Origin: Straminergon stramineum
Taxonomy: Eukaryota > Streptophyta > Bryopsida > Hypnales > Calliergonaceae
Direction of reading: 5' to 3'
Length of the DNA stretch: 64,000 nucleotides
Assembly: GCA_963920665.1 (NCBI GenBank)
Contig: OY987272.1
Coordinates: 3,291,001 to 3,355,000, forward strand
Numbering within the stretch: position 1 is the stretch's first letter; each line of letters starts with the position of its first letter. The notes beneath the pieces were generated by a model, which saw nothing but the letters and a program-made list of their open reading frames with translations, did no database searches and was not told the DNA's origin. Below are positions 46,835 to 59,796 of the stretch, one piece after another. The translations under genes were made by a program, and so were the position numbers.

Positions 46835-47940
46835 CCAATAAGTCTCACCCATGCATCTAGCAAAGCATAATTATACCTTCCCAACATAGGGAGGACCATC
46901 ACCTGATTATCTATTATATTAAGTATGTAGTGTCACAACTCTTGTTACAACTTGTTGTCACAAATATGGTCAAGTTTTCATCTTGAATGTTTCATCTTGT
47001 CATATCAAATTTTATCCATCCAGTTTTGTAAGTGTTCAACTAGCTATCCAATCCATGTTCTCCTAAGTTCAATGTTGCATTTGCAACATAAGATTGTGCC
47101 TATTAAAATATTAAGTCTAGAAGTGTGACAAATTGGTTTCTTTAAACGTTACAATTGACATTTAAAAGTGCATTTAAAAGCTATAGTGATTTGATATGCC
47201 CTAATAGTGCATGTGACACCAATTTATTAGAATCACACTATTTTGAATTAGTGCACATTGAAATCATGAATCAATTTTTACAAAAACTAATACTTTGTGG
47301 TGACACTACAAACTTTTCTAGGTGATGCTAATTTCCCCTCCTCAATATTAAGAGAAGTCAATGATGTAGACCCATGTCTTAATGCAATGTTTAAGGATTG
47401 AACTTTTGGATTTTTTCTTGTAAACCTTTGATTAGGAAGCTCATGTTACGAGGACTTTTGTTGGCCACTCTCCTTGATTGATGTCAAAAACTAACTATAA
47501 ATTGCAAGAAAAGGTCACTATTATATTGAGGTTACTATTATTGCAATTTAGAACCCAACCATGCACATGACATATTGTTTTAAAGATCATGGTAAGAATT
47601 CACGTTGACATGCTTGTTTTGAAAGGACATTTTCAATAATAAAGAGTTATTGTTACTAAAAGTTAAATCACAATCTGTAGAGCTTAATTTAAACTTTTTC
47701 ATCAATAGATGGCATTTTCTTTTGTAATGAAGCTGTTGCCACTAATAATAATAGTCAATGGTTGGATTCACAGAGATATGACATTATCTGTCAAACATGG
47801 ATCTTTCGGGTGGTGCTTTGAAGTACTGTTTTGCCTTGACGTCTCTTTGACCAGCCATTAGTAGATAAGTCTATTATCTTGAAGAATTGCCCATTCATAT
47901 TCACATTGAGCAATCCTCAGTTGTTTCCTTGAGATATGAC
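46835..47940. other. AT-rich spacer, no gene recognised
   Basis: No gene-like frame or complete element was found. Confidence 0.5.
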
Positions 47941-48760
47941 CTACAACGGAGCCTACAACTAGAGTTCACCGCACACGATTTGGCACAGTCATGGAGTTTG
48001 AAGTAAAACGTTATGTTTTCACAGAAGTGTTTCTCATCTCCTACGCTGCACTTGCAATCAATATTCCAAATCTGTACATAAGCTTTAGCTTAGTACCAGA
48101 GCTTGATGCCCTCGCCCCCCAAGTCTTTGGTTCTACTTGGTCGTGCTGCTGACAAAGCTGTGTGAACCTTTCCTGAAGTCAGGTGGAACAGCCCACAAGG
48201 ACACCTTCAAAGAAACAAAAACTAAAAATATCAGCAAAGCACATGAACACAAAACCCAACACAAACAGAAAGTTAAGTCACTCCACACTGATCATTTTCT
48301 TTGGTCAAGCTCTTTGGCAGGCCAGGGTACATTACGACCAGAAAGTGTCGCTAGACTATCTCTTGTGACGAGGACGTAAGTTAGTGATAAGGTCATGGCA
48401 CAGCATGCAGACACCCGCGACTCCGAGGGCGGAATCGAAGAATTAATTTTGATGCGCATCCAGCTTGGAGATACGTGATTCCAACAGCAGTCAGTCAAGC
48501 TCCCCGTCCGTCGTCTGGCTTATCTATCCATCGAGGTTATATTTGCAAGTAATAATTCAGTGACAGGATTGCGGCAATTGATCTCGGGCAAAGCGAAAGT
48601 GGCACTCCCGGCGCCTCCTCGAAGTTTGAGTTGTTGTAGCTTTTAACGTAAGTTAATGGTTTCCACATAGTGGACCAGTTCCCCTCTCCTTCCCTCCCTC
48701 CTTCCCTCCCTCCCTCGCCTGTATCATCTGGAGCCAAAAAGTTAAAGGATTCCATACAGT
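47941..48760. other. Higher-GC region of unknown nature with a CCCT/CCTT microsatellite
   Basis: Composition resembles the gene-bearing parts of the window. Frames of 60-90 codons occur on both strands (for example minus 48809-48537 and minus 48498-48292) without recognisable content. A pyrimidine tract of TCCC/TTCC units spans about 48681-48717. It may belong to an unrecognised transcript. Confidence 0.35.
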
Positions 48761-48908
48761 CATGCTCTTCGTGCCTTTCCAAACGATTCTCTAGTACTAA
48801 TAATTCCAAACATGCCCTCGTTGCCTTTCCAAACGACTTTGTATTCTATAATACTATTAATTTCAAACATGCTAACTTTGCATTTCCAAACGACTCTGTA
48901 CTTGCACC
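48761..48908. repeat. Three degenerate tandem copies of a 50-57-bp unit
   Basis: Units start with CATGC at 48761, 48811 and 48868. Each contains (T/G)TTGCCTTTCCAAACGA or a close variant, then an AT-rich tail ending in TTTCAAA/TTCCAAA; the third is truncated. Confidence 0.8.
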
Positions 48909-50002
48909 GCACTAAGCCTTACAAGCTTTGTCAACTCCATTTTTTGTATTTTCTTGAGACTCGCTTGATACATTCAAAAGCATGTGGTAGGCCGGCGGAT
49001 TGGCATCTTCACTCAGTAAAAATGATTCGTGAAGGATCCTGCCTACTTATAATTTAGCAAGGAACCTGAAGAAATCAAAATAGTAACAAAAGTCTGCATA
49101 ACAAACACATTCTATATCCCATCTGCGCCAAAGTTCAGCAAAATTTGATCCTAATGTCAATTTCAGTACACTCGCAGCTATTCACAACATTGGTCCTTTT
49201 CAATGCACGCGCCTTTTAACCTAACACTCCGTACAAATCTATACTAGTCCTAGAACTGTGTGCAGTTCAACTCTAAACCTTGCCAATATAACCAAAAGCA
49301 TCTCTCCACCATCCTCGTAAATCACAAAAGCATAACCTCACGAATCCCATAAATTTCTAACTGGCTGTAGGAAAAGAATGTTTTTGTTATGTGTGTAAGC
49401 AGGGGAATTTTTTTATTAAATGCACAGAAGCCATTGTGGAAGGAGCATCAAACATAGCCATTGTACAGTACACAACTGCTTGAAAACCTTGAATGATTAT
49501 ATGAACTGTATATCTTACACAAGAGTGTCTTGTAACTCTGCCAATTCCGATTCCTGCCTCCTAGTGAAGCCTCAACTGAATGCTTACTATACAACAATCC
49601 TGCTGACTAGTATCAAAATGAAGTTCCCCTGGTAGTTAAAAACGTCCCTACCCATTCCCAAGTGCACACAGGCACTAATGACAAAATCGCCACACAGGCT
49701 CTGATCAATCTGATCTCCTGAATGCTGCATCTACAAGCTCTGTTCAAAAATGTACACAAATTGTAACGAACTCTACTACCACTTTCTCTTGATCCTTTTT
49801 CTTCGGACTTTTCTTTGCAATATTGGTGGTAGTGGAGAGCTAAATGCGTTCCTCGTTCTCTCTTTCAGTGGGCGTCCATTGGATAAGATGATCATTTCGT
49901 CTCATAGCCCAGAAAGAGAGATGACAAAATCCTTGGCATAATGAAGGATTCCCGAAGGATTTGGTGTGGGGATGCAAATGGATTGATGACCATTTGGTGA
50001 TA
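48909..50002 (-). other. Region 3' of the dioxygenase gene, probable 3' UTR in its right part
   Basis: The sequence just left of the stop codon at 50003 lacks other genes. A minus-strand AATAAA occurs at 49417-49412, about 590 bp after the stop, and is the best polyadenylation-signal candidate seen, but the position is not proven. Confidence 0.35.
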
Positions 50003-51637
50003 TCAAGATCTAGACTCCAGAAAGAAGCATTCATGGCGCTCTCCTCCGTTAGCTGGGTGGAACTTGTACGCGTTGGAGAGATACTCCCCCCATGTGAAGG
50101 GCCGGTACACCTGGGGCCTCTCGGGAGTAATAAGTTCTGGTGGAGCCTCCACTGTTGCAGTTAATGGGGGATTCAAAAAACACGCCAGGGAGAGGCGCTT
50201 GGATGTGCCGTTCACTGCTGCTCGGTGCAACACGCTCTTGTACTTGGAATTACTCAAAACCTAGAATCAATAAGGGAAAGGAGTCAGTCCACCATGCTTA
50301 AGTTTGTGCTTGTAGTACAATCGAATCTCCTTGCTATGACCACCTCTAATATGACATTCGAAAATATCCAGCACAATGAAGGTTGTGTCTACAAGCGTAG
50401 ATTTACAACTACGAAAAAAGTATGAACGCATCCGTCCAGAGTTTGAGGGAGATCAAGGTCCTGAATCACAGACCTGGAAAAGATCTCCAACATTCACAAC
50501 GAAACAGTCCGGTCGCGGCTTCACCGTCACCCACTCGTCGTCGATGTGCACTTGCAGCCCAGCAACCTCATCCTGGTGCAAAATGGTGAGCAGATGCGGG
50601 TCAGTGTGCGCTCGCAGCCCGATCGCCAGCTCCGGCTGTGGACACGGCGGGTACAGATTGAACCGCATTGACATCATCCGCTCCGTCTCCACGTAATGGT
50701 TGAACGTCGTCGCCTCCAAGCCCAACCCCTCCGTCAAAAGCTCCAGCAGCTCACGCGCCAGCTTCTCAATCTGGCCCATGTACTCCTCTACCGTGGAACT
50801 GCGCAAAGCAACGGGACACATCAGGATTCTGGAGTAACGTCCCATCTGTTAACTGAAAGCTTTGACTGTAAGCGTAGATTTAGGAGTACGAAAAGCAAGG
50901 CTAAGAAACGAATATGCACGACATGAATATCAGTAATCCACAACAGCAAATCAGACGAACTCTGTTCTCGCTTACGTGTGTGGCTACAATGTATATATGG
51001 CCTTCAGCGCAACTACTAATACACAAAGCAAAGTAAATCAGACTACCACTCCGAAGGCTGGGTCTACAAGGGCGTGTTCGCAGTACCTGAATTTGGTGGG
51101 ATCAGACTCAGCGAACAGTTTCCCCGAGAATTCCCTGACATTTGACTTCGGATGCAGTTGCATGTGGAAGCTTTCCGCCCAGTGCATGACCGCTTGGTTC
51201 ACCCACGTATTAGCGCCATAGCCGAACGACGTTTGCGGCGGACGATGCACTCGCTCCTTCACTTCCAACGGAAGCTCAAACATTTTGTGTGCTTCCCCCT
51301 CGCATCTCTGGATCAACGCCTCCTCCACCCCATGGTTGACCACTTGGAAGAATCCGAACCGCTCGCAAGCAGAGGCGATGTCTGCGACGAGCGAGGTGCG
51401 AGCCGCGGGGTCGACGGAACGGAGACGTGACAGGTCGATGATGGGGATCATGATGCTGGTGGAATCTGATTCCAGGTCGAGAACGGGACGCTGATCCTCG
51501 GCTTCGACGAACATGGGCGGAAGCGGCGAAGTCTTCGACGCGGCGAGAGCGGAGAGGAGGCTCGCGTTGCGCATCGTTGTGTCGGTGCTGGATAACACGG
51601 CGGCTAAATCGGCTGCATTGTGCGCGTAGGGCGCCAT
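50003..51637 (-). CDS. 2-oxoglutarate/Fe(II)-dependent dioxygenase, gibberellin 20-oxidase-like
   Basis: Three exons on the minus strand, 51637-51087, 50798-50474 and 50260-50003, with GT-AG introns and matching phases, give 377 residues. The N-terminal DIOX_N part includes IPIIDLS near 65 and CERFGFFQVVNHG near 90-102. The catalytic 2OG-Fe(II) domain has the iron ligands His248, Asp250 (HTD) and His304 (HRAAVN), and the 2-oxoglutarate pair Arg314/Ser316 (RLS). YPPCPQP, LTILHQDEVAGLQV and a C-terminal FTWGEYL resemble gibberellin 20-oxidases of the DOXC class. The LPWKET-like substrate motif of angiosperm GA20ox is absent; WAESFHM is in its place, so the true substrate is open. The start is the ATG of MAPYAHN; the open frame reaches six codons further only through a TTG. 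Likely soluble and cytosolic. The family is certain; the gibberellin role is inferred. Confidence 0.9.
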
Positions 51638-51746
51638 AGCTACTGAAACGCACAATTATCCCAATTTCCTCTTCCCAAGTACAATTCAATCTGTCACTCG
51701 ACTCGCTCACAGAATTCTACTCCTGCACTGAAGCTCACTACAACTC

Positions 51747-51756
51747 TTATTTAAAA
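51747..51756 (-). promoter_or_regulatory. Possible TATA box of the dioxygenase gene
   Basis: TTTTAAATAA on the minus strand lies about 110 bp upstream of the start codon, in a GC-balanced stretch where it stands out. No other evidence supports it. Confidence 0.35.
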
Positions 51757-51759
51757 CCC

Positions 51760-53030
51760 GAGTGGCGCTAGCTCCCGAAGCTTCCACCTCACGAAACGAC
51801 ACATGAGAGTCCACGCAGATGATTGACAAACGACGACGGTACCGATTGTTGTGAAAAAGTCAGTGAGTCCTCTCTGTTGCCAGTGAATGCCTTCACTCAT
51901 ACGCAAGGCTGGATTATCCCAATTCGCACTCGATCGACGTCGACACTTATTATATATACCACTACTATTCCCACTATTTCCAATCGTCCGGATCGATTCC
52001 AGCTCACGCTACGAATTCATTCTTAAACTCGATTAAAAAGGAGCGAAGTTAGCGCGACATGCAAGCGTTGCGCGAACTGAAGTCGCGGTCTGTTGTCGCG
52101 TTGCTCGCCGACCAGACTCATTCCCTATTGCGCACCCTCGCCTTCTCACCAGACCAGAAACAGGAGGGATATGGCACAAAAATGGGGTTCGTCACCAAAT
52201 CCCGTGGCTTCCTGATCGCACTCCACCCGAATCTAAGGCACAACCTGCCTGCCCGCCCGTCCGCCCCTACCAGCTGGAAATCTATCGATCTCTCTACCTT
52301 ATTAGCTACGATATACCAAAGGCGCTTCTCATCAATCAATGCAAATCGTCCCACTCAAGGCCTCAACTTCACAATACTGCTAGCATGCGAGCTTCCCCAA
52401 CGCTTTATATAGATTCACCCTAGCTCTTTCCCCAGTTTCCAAACTCAGGTGAAATTTTTCTCCAATGTGGGGGAATTGGGTGGGCGTTTCTTGCAGATTT
52501 TTCACCCGGGGAGGTGGTTCGTCGTGTGTCGGACAACCTGTTCTTGGATTTTCTTTGCACGATGGTCAACTAGACTGGCTGGGATGAATCGAGTGCTGGC
52601 TACTTTGTATTCTAGCTAGCTAACTTTCCAAAAATATATATAAATATAGTCATCATCTCACTAGCGAGCTAGCGAGCGCGTTACTCAACTGTAGTATCAT
52701 AGTGTAGTGTAGCATTGCGACTGTAGCGAGCGTAGCTGCTTCTGCTGCTGCTTCTGTCATTGGCTGGCTTGAATGCTTCTTTGTTGCTAGCGGAAATTCC
52801 TTGGGATGTGCAAATTCTTGCAAGGGGGGGGGTCCGTATTCTGTTATTGATAATTGAGGACACGATCTGAGCCGCCATGGAACCTTTCCACACTGGAGTG
52901 GTGATCGCTGGGGAGCGACCTTGACGTAGCTTGACACGTCGAGCAAGGGTGTGCATTTTCTTTTTCTTTCATGGTGAGGTGGGGTCATTGGGGTGGGGTG
53001 GGGTGGGGTGGGGAATACTCTATTCAAGGG
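51760..53030. other. Upstream region of the dioxygenase gene, no further gene recognised
   Basis: Relatively GC-rich, promoter-like sequence with TATA-like stretches (TATATATA near 51951, TTTATATAG near 52404, ATATATATAAATATA near 52632) and CpG-rich segments. A 117-codon plus-strand frame at 52059-52412 has no recognisable content. (GGGGT)n at 52990-53013 could form a G-quadruplex. Confidence 0.4.
52990..53013 (+). repeat. (GGGGT)n microsatellite
   Basis: Five runs of G3-G4 separated by single T, 24 bp in all. Confidence 0.95.
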
Positions 53031-55900
53031 TCGGATTTGACATAAATTGAGTCAGTTTTGTTATTTTTTGAAAGAGTGATTGGTGTAAGACAATGGCGAG
53101 TTTTCAAAATGCGATGGGGAAAATTGATTGTAACACTTCTTTGTTGAATTTGAGTCATGTTTTATTTTCTAGTTTTTATGTACAAAACCTACAAACTAGG
53201 AAAATTATCTAAAGAAAATATTCTGATATATAACAAGATTACATAGGATTGTTACATAGGATTGGTTTGGGGGAGCAATGTTGTTTTTGGATATATTTCC
53301 TTTATTACTACACTTAAAATTGTATTTTGTATCACCTATATCAACTACTTACTCAAGGTTATAACTTTTTATTAAAAATGAATATTTTTTATCAAGAGAA
53401 TAGATATCAATATATGCTAAATTCAAAGAAGAGGATCTCTGTAAACATAGTTGTTAAAATTATTCATCAAGAATAAAAATTTATAGCATTTTTTAATCAA
53501 TTAGTGTAGGTGGCACAAAATCTATTTTTTATTGTTTATTGTTGTGTTGATTGAACTTGTGCTTTAGGATAGGGTATGCTTTATTTATGGAGTATGTTGG
53601 TTTATAAGACGATTTCTCATAAGGGAGAGTTGTTAAAATGGTGGAGACTTGCAATCTAGATTTTGTGATGAAAGGTGAGGCCCACCTTGATAACCTTATG
53701 CCTCACAATAAATGGTGGGTCAAAGGAGGTATGTCCATTGTGGACAAAATGGTTATTTTGTCCTTGTGGAATCAATGAATAATTTTATTAAAAATATCAT
53801 GATACAGACAAACATAAAAGAAGGCAAAAATAATTGAAAGTTAATTTTTTCATAAAGTAAAAAATTATTAAATGTGTTGCCAAAAATAATTGCTAGACTT
53901 CCTTCCCAAACCAACATAAAGAGCATTCAATTAATGGAAATATTATGAACCTATGAAAAATTATTATATTTTATTAAATGGATGGTGTTCATTATATACA
54001 AAGACTCACTTGTTTTGTAGCTTTCTATCTTGATGGTAAAAATTTCTACAATTATTGTCACTAAGTCAATCCATTAGTATTACTATGACTATTATAGGTT
54101 CATTTTTGGTTGTTTAGAATCAGACAAAATGTATAGAGTATATACAATCCTTTGCTATGGGTTCTTATAGGGTTCTTTCTAAAACCATTAGTGCATAGAA
54201 TGCAAACAATTATATAGGTGAACCATCATTGTTGCATTTGCACTAATAAATGTTAATGAACCTTGGAAAATAAATAAATAAATAAAGTTGAAAAATATTG
54301 TCTTTTCATTTTTTGTAAGAAATATAATTTGGATGAAAAACTCACTTTATTAAAAAAGATTATATGGATGCATCTATACATTCCAAGTCATTTTGTAAAA
54401 ATATGCCATTTTTTATCTACTAAAAGATATTATATTTGTGACATAGTATTCTCCTCGTACCTTATGATGTACTTATCCAAACCTTCAACCTATCCAAGCA
54501 ACTCATTTTGAATTGTTCATATACACATCTTTTTGAGTACCAATTTATCTATTAGAAATGTTTATTTATATTTATAGAAATTTTCTAAGATTTTTTTAAA
54601 TATCAAAAGTTATACAATATGAATTTTTTAAATATATTTTGCTCAATATTCTATATTTCAAAGAGTGCAAGTATATTTATGTCAAGAATTGACTTTTCTA
54701 ATTCAAAAAAGGATCCTTCATTAATAGATTCAATAATCAAGTAATATAATAACTGACAAAACTTTCCATACTTATAATATTACATTTAATAATCATTCCA
54801 AGAAATCCTTTTGAAAATCACTCATATTCAATTTACAATAATTTCTGGAAGGAATTTTATTTTTTGGGTTTCAATTATTATTTAATGGACAATGTGAAAC
54901 TCAAGTCAATTTAAAACACATATTTAGAAATTTGGATATAAGGTCCCAAAATGTTATTCTTTTTCAAAAATGTAATATTTATTTCAATCAAGTGTATATA
55001 TTAAATGTGATGCATTGGAAGGGCTAGGGAGGCAGCTTTCAACCAAAATTAGCAAAACCTATTTTTTATTTTTGAAATCTAGCATGAATGTAATTAACGT
55101 GATTTGGTAACCAATGGTAAAAAAACTACGAGTAGTGCAAAATATGCACTTCAAGATGAATGAATGTGCATAGAATTGACTTCTATAACAAGCTCGATTG
55201 AAAGTCTATTTTTCCTTTTTCAAGCACTATAATTTTGTAATCTATTAGTCAAAGCTTTCAAATTTTTCCCATATTTCCCCATATTCTTCTAGTATAGTTT
55301 CATACATTTGGGATTCGAAAAAAGTTGTTTTCTTTCATTTATATTCAATGCACTAGAAAAATTGTAAATCCAGTTATGGATTTGAAGTTTACAACATTGT
55401 TTGCAAGTCAATCATTACTATATTTATTTTTTCTAAATTTTACTTGATAACATGTTCACATATTGAAATATTTGAACTAACTTGCTCCCCTTTTGTATTG
55501 ATCTTTGGCTTTGAGGTTGTTATTGTGTGTTTATTTTATATTTTTAGTAATTGGATTGCGCATTTATTCCAAACAATATGAATAGTCTAGAAAAACTTAG
55601 GAAAGGTTTAAAACTCAAATCATAACTAAAAAGCACATTGCACTCCCAATTTTGAGTATAATTAGCCAAATTTTGCCCTCGTAAGCATAATTTGCTAAAG
55701 CCCCTATAATTTTTAACTTTTTTCTTGCTTTTGAAGTAGTTGTCCCTTGTCTAAATTTGAATTTTCTTATGTCTATTCAAATTATATTTGGATGGGCTTC
55801 CAAGGCTAGTAATTGCTTCCGATGTTGAATTTTTCAAGCGTTCCAAAAATAATGTAAACCAAATTTAGTCTTGCTGACCCTTATTTTTGCACTTCAAATA
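53031..55900. other. AT-rich spacer, no gene recognised
   Basis: Very AT-rich sequence with only background-length frames and no paired transposon ends. Confidence 0.5.
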
Positions 55901-56322
55901 AATATTCAAGCACTTGAGTGCCGAACGTGCTATCAACGAACGATATACATATTAAGTCAAAAAGTTCGAAATACATTTAGAGGGCCAATATACCGGCTCG
56001 AGTGAGGATGTTTTTTCATTGGACCGGGGTTGAGTAAAGTTAACTTACAGGGGTTGCGTAGAGCGGTAAATATTGAATGGGAGCGACTGACTAGGATGTC
56101 AGTTCCAGTACTGGCTACCGGCTGCTGCGTCCTGGTCTGTCATGTCACTGCTGAAGTTGAAATAGCTGTACCGGCTCACGGCACGGCAAATTCATTGTGC
56201 CCCTCGGAACTTATTATACGAATATCAACAACAGGTTTGTACGCCCACCCTGGACTGGTTCCTGGAAACCTGACATCCGTTCCGTTTCATCCTGACAAAT
56301 TCCAAAAACAAAGTATATAGTA
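55901..56322. other. Small GC-balanced island with a 96-codon frame
   Basis: Base composition changes sharply from the AT-rich flanks. A plus-strand frame (56030-56320) encodes a 96-residue peptide rich in Val, Leu, Pro and Thr with no recognisable domain. It could be a fragment of a gene or a solo repeat end; it is not called as a gene. Confidence 0.3.
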
Positions 56323-56820
56323 AGGTAACTACACCTAAAATGGCACGAATAAGCTCTATGGCATGATCAATATGCTTCAGAAAATTATCAACAATTCTTA
56401 TACATTGGTGAAAGATTATGAATCAAAATGCAAGTGGTTTCATAATTTTTGGACATATTTTGAATTAGTTACAAATTTTCAAAGATGCAAGGTGTATGGT
56501 GCTAGAAGTGTCATATAGGTGATGTCAAAATCCATTTGATGTATTGTACATGAAGAAATCACACAAGTAGAATCAAAACATGTCATAGAGAAGAAGTTCA
56601 AACAAAAAAAAGTATATAAAAAGTAGATCACTTGTAAAGTTGTCACCTCTACCATACTATAAGTAGAGTTGTACACTTCTCACACTTCTCAAAATGGCCC
56701 TTAAGTCCATGTTACACTTGTCCTTGTAATGTGCACTTTGGGGGGTATCCTCCTTGTTTAGTTTCCCTTCAAAAATAGGGGTCGACTAGGAAGAGTGGTC
56801 CATTTTAGGTGTAGTTACTT
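56323..56820. mobile_element. 498-bp terminal-inverted-repeat element with TA flanks
   Basis: The left end AGGTAACTACACCTAAAATG and the right end (inverse of AAGTAACTACACCTAAAATG) match at 20 of 21 bases. TA lies outside both ends (56321-56322 and 56821-56822), as in Tc1/mariner-type insertion. There is no coding frame. An isolated end of the same family is present at 13341-13354. Confidence 0.8.
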
Positions 56821-56822
56821 TA

Positions 56823-59790
56823 TCCAACAACTAAAAGTATCCCTCACTCTTGTACTACCAATTTCTACATAATAAAACTAAGTTCACTGAAAACACCCCA
56901 AACCATCAAAATAAGTACCTTTATCTACGAAAAAAAAAATTTTAGTAGCAAGGTAATTTACTCTTAAAGTGACCTTTTAAGAGTTGATTGCATTTTGGGG
57001 GAAGCAAAATTGAACACCTTGAAACAATTTTCAATAAATTTTGAAGGAAGGAAAATGGAATTGGCATTAGATCCAAGTCGTTTCATATTTTTTGGACCTT
57101 TCAAGGATGTAGTTATGAATCCTCAAAGTTGAAACACATGGTGACACTAAAAGCAACTACTTCTTCAAATGCACACTATCGGTACATTGAATAAAGGAAA
57201 ATGTACCCATGTGTTAGAGATTACTTTGAGAGCACCCTACCTAGTTAGCAATTGAAAATTATGAATTGTTTTGAATCATGAAATCTTTTTAAATGTTGAA
57301 ATCAAGTCTTAAGGGAAAAATAACTCAAAGTCTTGAAACACACTAGATAGGTATCTTTTTTATAAACTATCCTACATAAAACCCAAAAACAACTAAAATG
57401 TCTTGAGCAAAAGTCAATAATAAATGTGGATATTGCATCAATAAAGTTTCACACCAAAAATTGGATGAACGTCATCATTTCTTCAATATACACAAAACCT
57501 CATTGACCATTCAAAGGAAAATGTCCTCAGCGTCCTTCTAGGATTAACTATGGAAGGACTCTATCCTACAATCAAGGTAGTTCCTCAAAAATAATATGAT
57601 TTTTGGACCAATAAGTACATTCTTCATTTTAACCACAAAAAGTAATCCACTAGAAACTTTTTGGTCACCATGGTGTTAGAGTTAATCCTAGAAGGATGGG
57701 CCAATAACCTTGAATTTCAAGCTTTACAATCCTTCACTTTGTTTCTTGCTATTTGCAAATACATTTGAATGATTTATTTTTATTATTCAGAGATGAAATC
57801 AGAAGTCTACTTTGATTCACAGAAATTCAAATTTTTTAATGAAAAATTGAAGAAAATTCCTATTAAATACAAAACATACTAAAAACATTTGAAATTCTTA
57901 CCATAGGTTTATATTATAGTGTGTAACATCATAGTATAAGCCAAAGTTATCATGTCATTCTAAAATTATAAAATCAACAAACGATGATCATAGGTCCAAA
58001 GTTTGCATTGCAATAAAATATTGAATTTAAAAAATATATAATTTTCTAATTGGAATAGAAATTAAATTGGATAAAATTTAATTTATTTGTTGGATTCAAA
58101 TTCACATCAAATGGCCAAAATATATTACAAGGTTGATCTATGGATTAAGCACCTTTTTTTTTTAAAAGTTGAAGATACCATAATAAAAAATGATTAATAT
58201 TATTCATTGAAAATGAATTCAAGCAATGCACTCCCCTCCCAAATTTGGATGAAAAAATATTTGTTTCCATCCTACAACCCTACCTCAAGTCATCCAAAGG
58301 ACACAAAACATCCTCACAATTTAAATTGTCAATATAAAAGTTTCAATGTTTTTTGTGAGGCTACATTGTGAAAATTGTCTTCAACTAGATTTAACACAAT
58401 CATTGTACTAAAAGTTATTTGCAAAGAGGATCCAATTTTTTTTCTACTTGGAGATTATATTATAAATTTACTAAAGCAACATGGTACTACTCCTACAATG
58501 GATCTTAGACTCAATAGAAAACAACACATTTGGAAAATTGAATCAACAAAGAGTGGTTGAAGAACAGTGGCATCCCTAAATTTCTACTTCAATTATCTAC
58601 TCAAGTTTAAAATAGGAGACTAGCATTTTCACCCTACAAATTTGGTTTACTATTAGATCCCCCCCCCCCCAAAAAAAGTTTGTTTCAGTTACATAGTAGT
58701 TTAAGGTACCACTACTTTATCCAAGTACTCTATTTTTTGACTCTAGAGTAAAGGAGAAGAGAGAAGCTTTGCATAGACAAAAGCTACATGTGGCCAAGTT
58801 TGAATAGGACCTTACTCAAATATTGAAGCAAAGATATAGTGTAAATGCATCCTTTATTTAACTCAATTTTCAATATTTTGGATGAAAATAAAAACCATGG
58901 GTATAGATTGTTTATTACAACATTACAACAATTAGGATTGGTAGTTTTCAATTCCATAACTAAATTCTTAATAATTTAGTAATTTGAATCATACTCTACT
59001 TTTTTCTACTTACTATTGTTTTCCTACATGTTGGACAATTCCAAACAATTTAAATTTTTTCAAGCATGTAGCCAATTTGTCTTGCCGTGAATAATGATTC
59101 CAAAGGAGCACTACCATTTAGGACATTTTTTCATACAAATGTGACCGTGTGAAGTACAATTGCCTATTTTTTTGCAAGACCCCCCAAAAGATTTTTGTCA
59201 ATTCAAAAGCTAATATCTTGCAATCTGTACGGTGGAAATTTCTGAATTTTTTCCACATCTTCTCAAACCAACATAATACAAGAACCTATAGTGACATGTG
59301 TTTGAAAATGCTTCTTTTTTTAAAATTTGGTACTTGTATTGGAAATGGCAATTTTGGAGCATTTTTGGTGACAACCGATAGTCAATAACCTTAAGGGATG
59401 AAGAATGCACGAGGGTTAAGTAGGAGTGCAAATCCACCTCTAATATCGGTAAGTTAGATTTTTGGTGTCTTCCCCTATTAAATTCTTGGGTGACATTGGT
59501 TTTGAACTCCCTCTTTTGCCTTTGAAATTAAATATTCTTTTGTGTGCAAAAAAACAAACAAAACAAGAACAGTGTGACCACAAGGCTTTGTTCTCACGGT
59601 CACAAGTAACAAACGTTTTTCCAAGTAATAAACATTTTTTTATTTGGAATTTGCAGTGTGAGTACATGATGATGGAATTAGAAACATGATGGGGTGGTTC
59701 TTAGCGGGAGGTCTGACCTTATTAGTTTCAATGCTGAGAACTTAGAATGACATAAAATGCTCTGAATTCAAGGCGGGAGGTCCGTATCAC
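56823..59790. other. AT-rich spacer, no gene recognised
   Basis: Only short frames occur. A C11 run lies at about 58660-58670. GAGACCCTT-like or other paired ends were not found. Confidence 0.45.
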
Positions 59791-59796
59791 TTCCGA

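Noticed and set aside
50799..50845. Alternative second exon of the dioxygenase starting at an internal ATG (MGRYSRIL)
   Set aside because: The TTTGCGCAG acceptor at 50799-50800 gives the correct phase and the conserved SSTVEEYM junction; using the AG before ATGGGACG puts the frame out and hits a stop.
51638..51655. Six-codon N-terminal extension of the dioxygenase
   Set aside because: It begins with TTG, not ATG; the first ATG at 51637 is the more likely start.
52059..52412. A 117-codon plus-strand frame upstream of the dioxygenase gene
   Set aside because: No domain; overlaps promoter-like sequence and has no supporting splice or similarity evidence.
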